Below, piece by piece: positions 16,944-25,672 of a stretch of 64,000 nt of DNA. Below the pieces are notes generated by a model, which saw nothing but the letters and a program-made list of their open reading frames with translations, was not told where the DNA came from and did no database searches. A program made the translations under genes and the position numbers. Source of the stretch: JAVJSU01 sp040219275 (GTDB lineage Bacteria > Chloroflexota > Anaerolineae > Aggregatilineales > Phototrophicaceae); contig JAVJSU010000066.1 in NCBI GenBank assembly GCA_040219275.1, positions 55,077 to 119,076 of the forward strand, read 5' to 3'. How positions within the stretch are numbered: the stretch's first letter is position 1; every line of letters starts with the position of its first letter.

Positions 16944-17030
16944 CCCGCTCTTTCTCCCACAAGTGGAGAAAGGGAGCTTTTGAAGTCCCCCTCTAGCCCT
17001 TGTGGGAGAGGGGGATTTAGGGGGTGAGGG
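16944..17030. repeat. Intergenic palindromic repeats with CTTGTGGGAGAGGGG text
   Basis: Two adjoining palindromes lie here: CTCTTTCTCC/GGAGAAAGGGAG (about 16946-16975) and TCCCCCTC/GAGAGGGGGA around a CTTGTGGG core (16985-17014), followed by TTTAGGGGGTGAGGG. The second unit recurs at 63830-63859. The spacer around it has no gene. Confidence 0.75.
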
Positions 17031-17172
17031 CTTACTCAAGAATTCACCGTTGCCAAGATATTGAATTGCACCCAAGCAGGTTGATAACCTTTAACACACC
17101 AATTGAGAAAACATCTTATAATAGATGTGACGAACTATTTCGCGGAATCAGCAGGATTTAGGCTCATCTCTT

Positions 17173-18135
17173 ATGACAAAAATTTATCGAATCGTATTTA
17201 CCAGTTCTCTCATTTTAATTTGTTTATTGGTTGCAGGTGTTGTTTACGCCGTCAGTGGCACTGTTTCCACTGGAGTCAATTCAATGGGCGGGTGTGAAGG
17301 AATCTTTTTTAACGTCACTGCCGGCGCGGAACCCATTATGATTACCGGCTTTGAGCACAATGTCGTTGGAAACACAACCGTACAGGTCTACTATAAACCG
17401 GGATCATATCAGGGATCAGAACTTAATTCTGGCGCATGGTCATCGCTGGGTGCGCAGGCGGTCACCGGTGGCACAGGGCCAAATCAAATGCTTACGCCTA
17501 TCGCCATTGGCGGATTGGTGATTCCGGCGGGTCAGACCTATGGCGTGCTTCTTTACACCGGCTATGATGATGCTGGCGCAGGGGCGACGATTGCGACCCG
17601 CTATGCCAACGGCAACGGTAATTTTTCGGATGCGAACGTCTCGGTATCGACGGGAACGGCGAGTTGTTCGATTGATTTTGGTGGCGGGTTCCCTCGCGTG
17701 GATAACAATCCCTTCAACGGCACCAACGCTAACCGTATATGGCACGGCTCATTATCTTACACAACCGATTTAACGACTGCCGGAAGACAAGCCATTCTTG
17801 ATGGACGCATCAATCGCTACGATTATGCCGCGCCGATGGGTGTTTATCCGCATTCAGTGAATGGCAATATTGGTTTGAGCGTTTACGATGCCTATACGAC
17901 GAGAAACGAACCCAATGAATTACTCGTGGTCAGCGCCGCGCAGATCGCCGCCGTGCCAGAATTCCCGGAAGTAAATACACTTATCGCCGCCAGTGCCGAT
18001 GGACGTGTGTCTGTGTATCGCTTGACGGATGGACTTTTTCAGGTACAGGGTCCCACCTATAACGGCAAAGAATACGTCCTGCAATTCGACGTGATTCAAT
18101 CCGGCATCCCGTACACGTCCTACGAAGTCGATTAA
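17173..18135 (+). CDS. Secreted beta-rich protein of unknown function
   Basis: The 320-residue product has a signal peptide (IYRIVFTSSLILICLLVAGV, cut near VYA-VSG). The mature part is rich in Gly, Thr, Asn and aromatic residues with strand-like spacing, and has two Cys (GGCEGIFF, TASCSID) that could form a disulfide once exported. Residues 45-180 look like a lectin- or jelly-roll-like sandwich; residues 235-320 contain alternating strands. I do not recognise the family. The SD is weak. It stands alone between a repeat-filled spacer and the phosphatase gene, so it is probably monocistronic. Confidence 0.65.
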   Translation: MTKIYRIVFTSSLILICLLVAGVVYAVSGTVSTGVNSMGGCEGIFFNVTAGAEPIMITGFEHNVVGNTTVQVYYKPGSYQGSELNSGAWSSLGAQAVTGGTGPNQMLTPIAIGGLVIPAGQTYGVLLYTGYDDAGAGATIATRYANGNGNFSDANVSVSTGTASCSIDFGGGFPRVDNNPFNGTNANRIWHGSLSYTTDLTTAGRQAILDGRINRYDYAAPMGVYPHSVNGNIGLSVYDAYTTRNEPNELLVVSAAQIAAVPEFPEVNTLIAASADGRVSVYRLTDGLFQVQGPTYNGKEYVLQFDVIQSGIPYTSYEVD

Positions 18136-18299
18136 TGACAACATTTAGCGGGTTGGGCGGTGATCTGGCTACTCCTATACCGTTTCACCGCTCATCCGCT
18201 TCTAAGTTGTTCTCATGTTTGTCTCATATCAGACCTTTATGAGACTCACATCACTGTGTTATTTTAAATATTAATTCATACCACATAACACAGGACATT

Positions 18300-18938
18300 A
18301 TGAAACTCAAAACACTCTTTCGCCCCTTTATTTTGACCTATGAATTTCTGCACATCATCTTTCGTCGCCTTCGTAAACAGGGCTTACGCACCACCTTACA
18401 ATGGCTTCATGCCGTCGGGTTGCCATTTCTCACCGGACGCATGACCCTGCGCTACAGTCAGATTTTGCCCAAACTTTATCTGGGTCCGCAATATGGTGTG
18501 TTGGGTAAAAAGACGCTGGAAGAAGCCGGAGTCAGCGCGTCTATGAGTTTACGATCTGAATACAACGATCAGGATTTTGGTCTATCATTCCCTGAATATA
18601 GTTATCTGCCGACGGTTGATAACACCGCGCCGAGCCTCGAACATCTCGATCAAGGTGTGGCGTTCATCAAGCGCATGTTAGACGATGATCGGGCGGTTTA
18701 TGTGCATTGTGGGAGTGGGGTGGGGCGTGCGCCGACTGCGGTGGCGGCATATTTGATCGCAGAAAAAGGCATGACTGTCGAGGAAGCGATCAAGACCATC
18801 AAAGACTCGCGCCCGTTTATTCGCGTTCTGCCACCACAGATCGAACGCCTGCACGAATATAAAGAACACATCAAATATGCTGACCCTGAAGAGGCGCTCG
18901 ATGAAGCTGTTATCGAGCCTTTGCCGTCTGACGGATAA
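18300..18938 (+). CDS. Dual-specificity protein phosphatase
   Basis: The 212-residue protein has a basic, hydrophobic N-terminus (residues 1-45, possibly membrane-associating), then a DSP domain. It includes KLYLGPQYGVLGKKTLEEAG, a general-acid region near YLPTVDNTAPS, and the P-loop VHCGSGVGRAPTAV with catalytic Cys137 and Arg143 in the HC-x5-R pattern. It would remove phosphate from Ser/Thr/Tyr residues or from lipid or nucleotide substrates. AGGACA precedes the ATG. Its last 29 bp overlap the end of the convergent HNH nuclease gene. Confidence 0.85.
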   Translation: MKLKTLFRPFILTYEFLHIIFRRLRKQGLRTTLQWLHAVGLPFLTGRMTLRYSQILPKLYLGPQYGVLGKKTLEEAGVSASMSLRSEYNDQDFGLSFPEYSYLPTVDNTAPSLEHLDQGVAFIKRMLDDDRAVYVHCGSGVGRAPTAVAAYLIAEKGMTVEEAIKTIKDSRPFIRVLPPQIERLHEYKEHIKYADPEEALDEAVIEPLPSDG

Positions 18939-19698
18939 TCATTTTCAGTTCGTCAATCGCGTAAGGTGGACTTCGCCGATGGAGCATCGCATGGCAATTC
19001 GGGCAGACCGGACGCAAATCCGCGATAGGATCAAGCGGAATGCCGTCGTCATCACGATACGCCAGCGGAATGAGGTGATGGACGTGCATAAACCCCGCCC
19101 CGATTGCGCCATACATCATCGTAAAATCAAACCCGCACGCCGCACACACCGCGCCATAATGTGCCAAACAGGTTGCCCGCAACATCTCGTCGCGCTCATA
19201 CGCATAGCTGGTCGGCTCGTCGCCCGTTTTCATCACTTTTCTCAGCGGATCGCCCACATCACGCAGATGCTCCGCCCATGCGTTTTCCAGCAGACTTGCC
19301 GTGTCATCGGGAATGGTCACGCCGGAGCGTTGCGGATACCACGCAAAATCTGTTTCAATCGGGCTAGGGTCTAGCAAGGGTTGCATCAGCGGATTGAGCA
19401 AAATATCCGGCTCGAATTCGATAAATAGCGCGGTGGGGCTGTTGCTCTCATCGTTCCAATGGCGACCTTCTACCGCTTCACCCGTCACCCAACCGGATGC
19501 CATAATGTGCGATGGTTTCTTACGCGACCCTACGCGCATCATAAACACACGATCATTGACCTCGATGCGTTGTGTCGTGCTACAATTCCACTCGATACGC
19601 GGGCGATGTCCCAGAAAGACCGCTTCCCAATCTTCTTGAAAGCCCTTCCAGTTGAATTTGCGTGGATTCCATGTAAGCAGGTAGGTTTTGTGTGGCAC
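18910..19698 (-). CDS. HNH endonuclease with EVE-like N-terminal domain (type IV restriction candidate)
   Basis: The N-terminal half begins VPHKTYLLTWNPRKFNW and continues with RVFMMRVGS and HIMASGWVTGEAV, resembling an EVE/PUA-like reader of modified bases. The C-terminal half is an HNH nuclease: CAACGFDF, HVHHLIPLAY, ADLRPVCPNCHAMLHRR, with His-His catalytic residues and two Cys pairs for structural zinc. This pairing is known from modification-dependent restriction enzymes, so it may cut DNA with modified bases. GTG 19698 is chosen for its AAGGAAG SD; the frame extends to 19746. No methylase is adjacent, as expected for a type IV enzyme. The first domain is my reading. Confidence 0.75.
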   Translation of the reverse strand: MPHKTYLLTWNPRKFNWKGFQEDWEAVFLGHRPRIEWNCSTTQRIEVNDRVFMMRVGSRKKPSHIMASGWVTGEAVEGRHWNDESNSPTALFIEFEPDILLNPLMQPLLDPSPIETDFAWYPQRSGVTIPDDTASLLENAWAEHLRDVGDPLRKVMKTGDEPTSYAYERDEMLRATCLAHYGAVCAACGFDFTMMYGAIGAGFMHVHHLIPLAYRDDDGIPLDPIADLRPVCPNCHAMLHRRSPPYAIDELKMIIRQTAKAR

Positions 19699-19806
19699 AG
19701 ATCGCTTCCTTTTTGGTGCACGGCATGATGCAATTAAACGCGGCACACCGTTTATACCACTAAACCCGCCTGACTCATAACCGTAACGGGCTAATTCGGC
19801 AAAGCA

Positions 19807-20823
19807 TCAAGAAAATGCGTGCACAGCATGGGGCAAAGATACGCGCACAACCTGATCTATTTCGTAAAATGTGTGGGCGTTTATGCGGGCAACGAGCGGC
19901 GTGCCGTTTTCAAGCAGGATGCCCAAGCGCTGGTCATGTCCGTAATAATCTATCCATTGAACCGACGCAGAAATACCCGTGTCGGATGTGCCGCCTTGTA
20001 TATGTAACATCTCAGGGCGTATCACCAATTCGACCTGTCCGTGTGCCGTTCTCTGCAATTTGGTTTGACCAAATATCGAGGTAGCGGTGTCTCCATGGGC
20101 TTCTGCGGGGATAAAGTTGGCTTCGCCCACAAAGTCCGCAACATCACGGTTTATCGGTTGCGCGTAAATTTCGTGCGGTGTGCCGATTTGAAAGACGCGC
20201 CCGTCAAACATGACCGCAATCTGGTCGGACAAGCTCAAGGCTTCTTCTTGATCGTGCGTTACAAAAACACAGGTGATTCCGGTTTCTTTAAGGATGTTTT
20301 TTACGTCTCTACGCACTTGAGCGCGTAAGGTCGCATCTAAATTAGAAAAAGGCTCATCGAGCAAAAGCACACGCGGTTGCGGGGCTAATGCCCGTGCCAG
20401 CGCCACCCGTTGTTGCTGTCCGCCGGAAAGTTGATGGGGCATCCGGTCAGTTAGCCCATCCAACCCCAATAGGCGAAGCAAATGGGCGATTTGATCGGCT
20501 TTCTGGTGTTTGTTACCCTGCAATCCGAACGCGATATTTTCACCCACGTTGATATGCGGAAACAGTGCGTATTCCTGAAACACCATCCCAACGCGCCGTT
20601 TTTCTATCGGCAAGTCGGTGATATCAGTCTGATGAACGCTGATTTTTCCACTATCGGGCGTTTCAAATCCGGCGATGAGGCGCAAGGTGGTTGTTTTGCC
20701 GCATCCGCTGGGACCCAATAGCGTCAGAAATCCGCCATTGTGAATACGCAACGACGCGTCTTTGACTGCCGCTGTGCCGTCAAATTGTTTTGTGAGATGG
20801 GTGCATTCAAGTGCATAGAACAT
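19807..20823 (-). CDS. Iron(III)-type ABC transporter ATP-binding protein
   Basis: The 338-residue ATPase has Walker A LLGPSGCGKTTTLRLIAG (near residue 35), Q-loop VFQEYALFPH, signature LSGGQQQRVALARAL, Walker B RVLLLDEPFSNLD and the His switch FVTHDQ. A C-terminal TOBE-like regulatory part follows (about residues 235-338). The order binding protein, fused permease, ATPase on one strand and the permease type match FbpABC/AfuABC iron importers, though thiamine and phosphonate systems are similar. It starts 42 bp after the permease stop, so it is the third gene of the operon. Confidence 0.88.
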   Translation of the reverse strand: MFYALECTHLTKQFDGTAAVKDASLRIHNGGFLTLLGPSGCGKTTTLRLIAGFETPDSGKISVHQTDITDLPIEKRRVGMVFQEYALFPHINVGENIAFGLQGNKHQKADQIAHLLRLLGLDGLTDRMPHQLSGGQQQRVALARALAPQPRVLLLDEPFSNLDATLRAQVRRDVKNILKETGITCVFVTHDQEEALSLSDQIAVMFDGRVFQIGTPHEIYAQPINRDVADFVGEANFIPAEAHGDTATSIFGQTKLQRTAHGQVELVIRPEMLHIQGGTSDTGISASVQWIDYYGHDQRLGILLENGTPLVARINAHTFYEIDQVVRVSLPHAVHAFS

Positions 20824-20865
20824 GGTTGTTTTGTCATGATAGTCGTTGATAAATAGCTCACTCAG

Positions 20866-22509
20866 TTAAATGGCGTTCGTTGACTGACGTTCGCGCCCGA
20901 TAATCAGCCATAATGATACCGCTGATATAGTGACGAGGACGAGTCCGGGTAGACCGATGAGCACAAATTGCGCTTCTGTGTGGACAGACCAGATGCGGGT
21001 CGCCAGTGTGCGGAAGCCGAGTGGGGCGAGAATCAGCGTTGTGGGCAACTCTTTCATCACACTCAGAAAAACGAGCACACCCCCGCTAATGACCCCTGTA
21101 CGAACCAACGGGAAGGTAATGCGCCACGCAACCTGATGCGGTTTCATGCCCAGACTGCGCGCCGCTTCTTCATAACAGGGATTAACCTGTGTGAGCGCAC
21201 TACGGGTTGCGCCAACGCTGAACGGCAAATAACGAATGCCGTAACCCATGATGAGAATGGGCATGGTCTGATATAAACCGGGCAGATAGCGGATGCCGAA
21301 GAAAACAAGCGCCAGACCGATCACGATCCCCGGTAACACGTTGCCGATATACGACATACTCACAAGCGTTCGACTAAAGCGACTTTTCGCCCGTGCCGAG
21401 AGCATTCCCAGAGGCATCGCCGCCACAGCAACCACCAGCGCCGCGATAAAACTCACATATACGGCATTGGTCGCGATATTTGTCATACTTACCGGCACGC
21501 TTTCGACCATCACACGTCCGGTGAGCCACCACAGCATCACCCCAACCGGAATAATAACACCCAGTATGATGGGTGTGGCGACAAACAGCAGGGCAGGAAT
21601 GCGCCAGCGATTTAGATTGATCTGTTTTATCTGTCGCTGTGCGCCGACACCCACCCGATAATTTTTCGTATTGCGTGAATAATAGCGTTCAAGTAGCAGT
21701 AAGGTGAGCGTTAAGGCGATGAGCACCAACGCCAGAATTGCGGCACGTTCGCGGTTAAAAGAACTGGTATATTGCAGGTAAATAGCACGGGTAAAAACGT
21801 TGTAGCGCATCATGGCAACAGCGCCAAAATCACTCAGCGAATAGAGCGCGGCAAGCAGTGTTCCGCCAGCAATCGCGGGGCGAAGTTGTGGCAATGTCAC
21901 CCGCATAAACACCCGCCAGCGGCTGAGACCTAAACTGTGGGCGGCTTCTTCTAGTGCAGGGTCAAGATTGAGTAATGCGGCACGGACGGGTAAGACCACA
22001 TACGGATAGGTGAAGAGTGTAATTGCCAACCATGCCCCGAAAAATCCATAAATTTCCGGCAATTCGGTAATGCCAAATGGAGCCAGCCAACCCTGTAATA
22101 TCCCTTTGGGACCTAGCACAGCGATAAACGTTACAGTGCTCAGATAAGACGGGACGACCATCGGGAGCAACCCCAACACCAACCACACTTTGCGATAGGG
22201 GAGGTTTGTTCTGGTGGTTAACCAAGCGAACGGCACGCCAATGAGGGCGGCAGAGAGTGATACAGCGACCATCAACTTGATGCTGTTAAAGATAATATTG
22301 ATCGTCCGTTCCCTGAACAGATATTCAATACCTGCTTCGCCCGCACCAAGCGCCCGCATTATCAAGAAGGCAACCGGCAAGAGCGCCAGCAGAACAATCA
22401 AAATTGAAATGCCATACAAAAACGAAAAACGTGGCATCTTCCACGTTGAATTGGGGAATGAACCAAATAGAGATGTCTGCTTAATTGATGATCGAATCGT
22501 GTCTTGCAT
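20866..22509 (-). CDS. Iron(III)-type ABC transporter permease (two fused permease domains)
   Basis: The 547-residue protein has about twelve membrane helices and two binding-protein-dependent transport domains, each with its ATPase-contact EAA motif: EEAAHSLGLSRWRV near residue 220 and EEAARSLGMKPHQV near 455. This fused layout is that of FbpB/SfuB. ATG 22509 follows AAGGG at 6 bp; the frame extends to 22593 but that stretch is not family-like. A stable hairpin (22586-22613) lies between it and the binding-protein gene upstream. Confidence 0.88.
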   Translation of the reverse strand: MQDTIRSSIKQTSLFGSFPNSTWKMPRFSFLYGISILIVLLALLPVAFLIMRALGAGEAGIEYLFRERTINIIFNSIKLMVAVSLSAALIGVPFAWLTTRTNLPYRKVWLVLGLLPMVVPSYLSTVTFIAVLGPKGILQGWLAPFGITELPEIYGFFGAWLAITLFTYPYVVLPVRAALLNLDPALEEAAHSLGLSRWRVFMRVTLPQLRPAIAGGTLLAALYSLSDFGAVAMMRYNVFTRAIYLQYTSSFNRERAAILALVLIALTLTLLLLERYYSRNTKNYRVGVGAQRQIKQINLNRWRIPALLFVATPIILGVIIPVGVMLWWLTGRVMVESVPVSMTNIATNAVYVSFIAALVVAVAAMPLGMLSARAKSRFSRTLVSMSYIGNVLPGIVIGLALVFFGIRYLPGLYQTMPILIMGYGIRYLPFSVGATRSALTQVNPCYEEAARSLGMKPHQVAWRITFPLVRTGVISGGVLVFLSVMKELPTTLILAPLGFRTLATRIWSVHTEAQFVLIGLPGLVLVTISAVSLWLIIGRERQSTNAI

Positions 22510-22585
22510 AAATACCCTTAACAATAAATCACGTTTATGCTCTGCCTTTATCGCCCACCGCCACGCACAATCGGTTGGTGGGCTA

Positions 22586-22613
22586 GAGGACACACTGTTG
22601 ACAATGTGTCCTC
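22586..22613 (-). promoter_or_regulatory. Intercistronic hairpin between the binding-protein and permease genes
   Basis: A perfect 9-bp stem GAGGACACA/TGTGTCCTC is extended by a mismatch and TGT/ACA. It lies 17 bp after the binding-protein stop. No T-run follows on either strand. In ABC operons such stems commonly protect the upstream mRNA and raise binding-protein levels over permease levels. Confidence 0.6.
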
Positions 22614-22630
22614 AGAATGGGTGCGCGATG

Positions 22631-23653
22631 TTAGTCTAGTGCACCGCTAATTTCGATTAATTCCAGTGTGCCTTCCAGATCATCAATATCTGTCAGGTTG
22701 ATGTCCGGCGTTTGAATTTCCGCGAGTGGGGTCAATAATTCGTTGATGGCGATGCCCTCAATCACCGGATATTCAAAGGTGCTATCTGCAAAATATTGCT
22801 GGGCATTGTCGCCGAGCAAATAGAGCACCAACCGTTGTGCTAATCCTTTTTGGTCGGAGCTTTCCAGCACACCTGCACCTGCAATATTCACGAGCGCGCC
22901 GACATCTCCGCCCGGAAAGTAGTAATTGCGGGTGGTGATGGACGGGTCTTCTGCTAAAAAGCGGAAAAGATAATAATGATTCACGAGTCCGACAGGAACT
23001 TCACCATTGATGACGGCTTGCACAATCGGTGTATTGCCATCAAACGTCACAGAATCATTAGCGACCATATCTTCTAGCCATGTTTGGGCAGTTTCTTCAC
23101 CGAGCAAAAGGCGCATCGCCGTAATCTGTGATTGAAATGACCCGTTGGTGGGTGCCCAGCCAACTTGCCCCCGCCATGCTTCGTTTGTGAGGTCTAGTAA
23201 TGATTCCGGCAATTCCAAGCCGGCTTCTGCCAATGCCTCAGGATTATAAACCAGCACACGGGCACGGGCGGAAAGCGCCACCCAATAGGCATCCGGTGAA
23301 ATAAACGGGGCATCTACGCGCTCAACAATATCTGAGGGCAGGGTGGATAATAACCCCGCGCTCGCCAGCGCACCCAGCGCACCCGCATCTTGAGCAATGT
23401 AAACATCTGCCGGGGAATTGTTGCCCTCTTCCAATATCTGGTTGGCTACGCCTGCGGTGTCTCCATAAAGCACTTCAATTTGAACACCTGTCTCTGCGGT
23501 GAATTGCTCCAAAATCGGACCGATCAGGCTTTCACTTCTTCCTGAGTAGACGGTCAGCACTTCGGTGCTATCTTGCGCAATTGCGGGCGCGATTCCGATT
23601 GTCAACAGCATCACCAACGAGAACAACAACATCCAACGACTATAAAAACGCAT
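22631..23653 (-). CDS. Iron(III)-type ABC transporter substrate-binding protein
   Basis: The 340-residue protein has a signal peptide (residues 1-26, cut after PAIA) with no lipobox Cys. It then has the class of FbpA-like binding proteins: LTVYSGRSESLIGPILEQF, YGDTAGVANQILEEG, PADVYIAQDAGALG, RARVLVYNP, and VNHYYLFRF, whose adjacent Tyr pair is the usual ferric-ion ligand site. It should capture ferric iron or a small chelate outside the membrane. It is the first gene of the three-gene operon. A 16-bp inverted repeat (23737-23785) lies upstream of it. Confidence 0.85.
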   Translation of the reverse strand: MRFYSRWMLLFSLVMLLTIGIAPAIAQDSTEVLTVYSGRSESLIGPILEQFTAETGVQIEVLYGDTAGVANQILEEGNNSPADVYIAQDAGALGALASAGLLSTLPSDIVERVDAPFISPDAYWVALSARARVLVYNPEALAEAGLELPESLLDLTNEAWRGQVGWAPTNGSFQSQITAMRLLLGEETAQTWLEDMVANDSVTFDGNTPIVQAVINGEVPVGLVNHYYLFRFLAEDPSITTRNYYFPGGDVGALVNIAGAGVLESSDQKGLAQRLVLYLLGDNAQQYFADSTFEYPVIEGIAINELLTPLAEIQTPDINLTDIDDLEGTLELIEISGALD

Positions 23654-23736
23654 GTAAAACTCCTTAAATTGTGCCGATAAATACTACTTAAATGCGGTAT
23701 GGTTGATTTCGATGTATAGTATTTACCAATCAAGAT

Positions 23737-23785
23737 GAAAGTGTTCAATACATTCTGTTTAGCGGCATTTGTATTGAACACTTTC
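23737..23785. promoter_or_regulatory. 16-bp perfect inverted repeat upstream of the iron-type ABC operon
   Basis: GAAAGTGTTCAATACA (23737-23752) and TGTATTGAACACTTTC (23770-23785) are exact reverse complements with a 17-bp spacer. It lies 84-132 bp upstream of the binding-protein ATG. It may be a long hairpin in the mRNA leader or a paired repressor site. It does not match a classic Fur box by eye. Confidence 0.7.
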
Positions 23786-23964
23786 TATTTATACTGGTTA
23801 CACCGCAAGATTTCCACGCATCGGGTTAATGCAATCATAAGCGCAGAAAAAAAAGAAGTTTGCACCCGATGGTGAAATTATGCACAGAGTGGTGAGAAAA
23901 AATTTACCGTCGGTTAAACTGCAACTTTCTCCAATGCGAATTCCCCTAATTACTGGCTTTTAAC

Positions 23965-23991
23965 GTATTCTGATACCAACCATCAGAATAC
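23965..23991. promoter_or_regulatory. 10-bp perfect inverted repeat upstream of the decarboxylase gene
   Basis: GTATTCTGAT (23965-23974) and ATCAGAATAC (23982-23991) are exact reverse complements with a 7-bp spacer. It lies about 125 bp before ATG 24116. It could be an operator for either divergent gene. Confidence 0.55.
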
Positions 23992-24115
23992 CGGAATTGG
24001 CTTATTGAAACACCGGATTGTCCTATCCAGATACCGCACGCTTGTTAGGTGACGGCAATACATAAATCCCGTATGATGTAATCATTTGGCAAAGTCTAAT
24101 TTAAGGGAAAATCGC

Positions 24116-25585
24116 ATGACTCCGCATAATCGTGTTTCACTTGATCCCGCTAACTGGGAAGATTTCCGCGCCAGCGCCCACACCATGCTAGATGATATGA
24201 TCGACAACATGCGTACCGTGCGTGACCGTCCGGTCTGGCAACCGATGCCTGACGAGATTCGAGCGGAATTCACGTCCCCCATGCCTGAATCAGGTAGTGA
24301 ATTGAACGCCGTTTATGATGAATTCACACGCACCATCCTGACCTATCCACTGGGGAATACACACCCGCGTTTCTGGGCATGGGTCATCGGGAGCGGTGTG
24401 CCGGTGGGCGTTCTGGCAGAATTACTCGCCAGTACGATGAACCCGAATGCAGGCGGCGGCGACCATAGCGCCAACGAAGTGGAGAAGCAAGTCATCAACT
24501 GGAGCAAGCAGATGTTTGGTTTTCCAGAGGATGCCAGCGGATTGCTCGTCAGCGGTGGGTCGATGGCGAATTTTGTGGGCTTGGCGGTGGCACGGCATAA
24601 CAAAGCGCCCTACGATGTGCGTGCGGAAGGCGTGCAGGGGCAGGCGGTGAAGATGATTTTTTACGCCTCGGAACAATTGCATAGTTCCGTGACGAAGGCG
24701 CTTCAATTGCTCGGCATCGGCAAGGCAGGCTTGCGGCTCATTCCTACAAATGACCAATTTGAAATTGATGTTGACGCGTTGGAAGCACAAATTCATGCTG
24801 ATAAGACCGCCGGACAGTTGCCTGTGTGCGTGGTCGGTAGCCTCGGCACGGTCAATACGGGTGCGGTGGATGATCTGCAAGCCTTACGCGACCTCACCCT
24901 AAAACACGATATGTGGTTGCACATTGACGGTGCATTCGGTGCGATGGCAGTTCTCGCGCCACAATTTGAGCAGTTACGCACTGTTGTCGGGCAAGCCGAT
25001 TCGCTGGCTTTCGACTTTCATAAGTGGCTCTATATTCCCTATGAAGCGGGCTGTGCATTAGTTCGCAACCATGAGGAACACATTGCCACCTTCGCAGAAA
25101 ATCCCGCCTATCTTGCCCATCAACCACGCGGGGCGGCAAGCGGTCAAGACTGGTTCACCGATTACGGTTTGCAATTGTCGCGCGGGTTCAAGGCGCTCAA
25201 AATTTGGTTTGCATTGAAGGTGCATGGCATGGAGGATTTTCGCCAGAGCATCCAGCAAAATATGGATCATGCCGCCTATCTCGCTGAGATCGTGAGCGCA
25301 CATCCTGATCTGGAATTGGTCGCGCCGGTTCCGATGAACATTGTGTGCTTCCGCTATGTGGTGGCAAAATTGACTGACTCTGAATTGGATGCGCTCAACA
25401 AAGAGATTCTGTTCCGCATTCAAGAAGCCGGAATCGCCGTTCCCTCATACACCACCATCAACGAGCGTTTTGCCATCCGCTGTGCCATTACCAATCATCG
25501 CTCCACATTCGAGGACTTTGCTCTGCTGGTGGAGACTGTACTTCAATTTGGTCAGACTATTCTCGCGGAAAACGTGGCAGGGTAG
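24116..25585 (+). CDS. PLP-dependent group II amino-acid decarboxylase
   Basis: The 489-residue protein belongs to the aromatic-L-amino-acid/glutamate decarboxylase family: an N-terminal helical part with PLGNTHPRFWAWV, HSANEVEKQVINW, LLVSGGSMANFVGLAVARH, WLHIDGAFGA and the PLP lysine K303 in AFDFHKWLYIPYEAG. A C-terminal domain follows. It decarboxylates an amino acid to an amine and CO2; which one cannot be told from sequence alone. ATG 24116 has AAGGGA at 8 bp; the TTG at 24086 is a poorer start. It appears monocistronic. Confidence 0.9.
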   Translation: MTPHNRVSLDPANWEDFRASAHTMLDDMIDNMRTVRDRPVWQPMPDEIRAEFTSPMPESGSELNAVYDEFTRTILTYPLGNTHPRFWAWVIGSGVPVGVLAELLASTMNPNAGGGDHSANEVEKQVINWSKQMFGFPEDASGLLVSGGSMANFVGLAVARHNKAPYDVRAEGVQGQAVKMIFYASEQLHSSVTKALQLLGIGKAGLRLIPTNDQFEIDVDALEAQIHADKTAGQLPVCVVGSLGTVNTGAVDDLQALRDLTLKHDMWLHIDGAFGAMAVLAPQFEQLRTVVGQADSLAFDFHKWLYIPYEAGCALVRNHEEHIATFAENPAYLAHQPRGAASGQDWFTDYGLQLSRGFKALKIWFALKVHGMEDFRQSIQQNMDHAAYLAEIVSAHPDLELVAPVPMNIVCFRYVVAKLTDSELDALNKEILFRIQEAGIAVPSYTTINERFAIRCAITNHRSTFEDFALLVETVLQFGQTILAENVAG

Positions 25586-25602
25586 ATGATTTTGAAGGAT
25601 TA

Positions 25603-25640
25603 GGGCGACCTGAGTATTCAAAAAATAAACAGGTCGTCCC
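25603..25640. repeat. Inverted repeat GGGCGACCTG after the decarboxylase gene
   Basis: GGGCGACCTG (25603-25612) pairs with CAGGTCGTCCC (25630-25640, one G-U) across a 17-base loop. The same arms occur as a tighter palindrome at 49781-49808, so this is a small dispersed repeat that may also serve as a convergent terminator. No T-run follows. Confidence 0.55.
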
Positions 25641-25672
25641 TATAACCTTTATCTTTTCACCAAAGATTGCAC

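Larger units (their letters stand above)
23654..24115. other. Divergent intergenic region (462 bp) with two perfect inverted repeats
   Basis: This gap separates the leftward iron-type ABC operon from the rightward decarboxylase gene. Besides the inverted repeats at 23737-23785 and 23965-23991 it holds A/T-rich DNA, a TATGAT box at 24072-24077 that may serve the decarboxylase gene, and the SD AAGGGA for ATG 24116. No gene is visible. Confidence 0.6.

Noticed and set aside
18157..18191. GCGGTGA/TCACCGC repeat after the secreted-protein gene as a terminator
   Set aside because: The loop is 21 bases and no T-run follows, so it may be chance.
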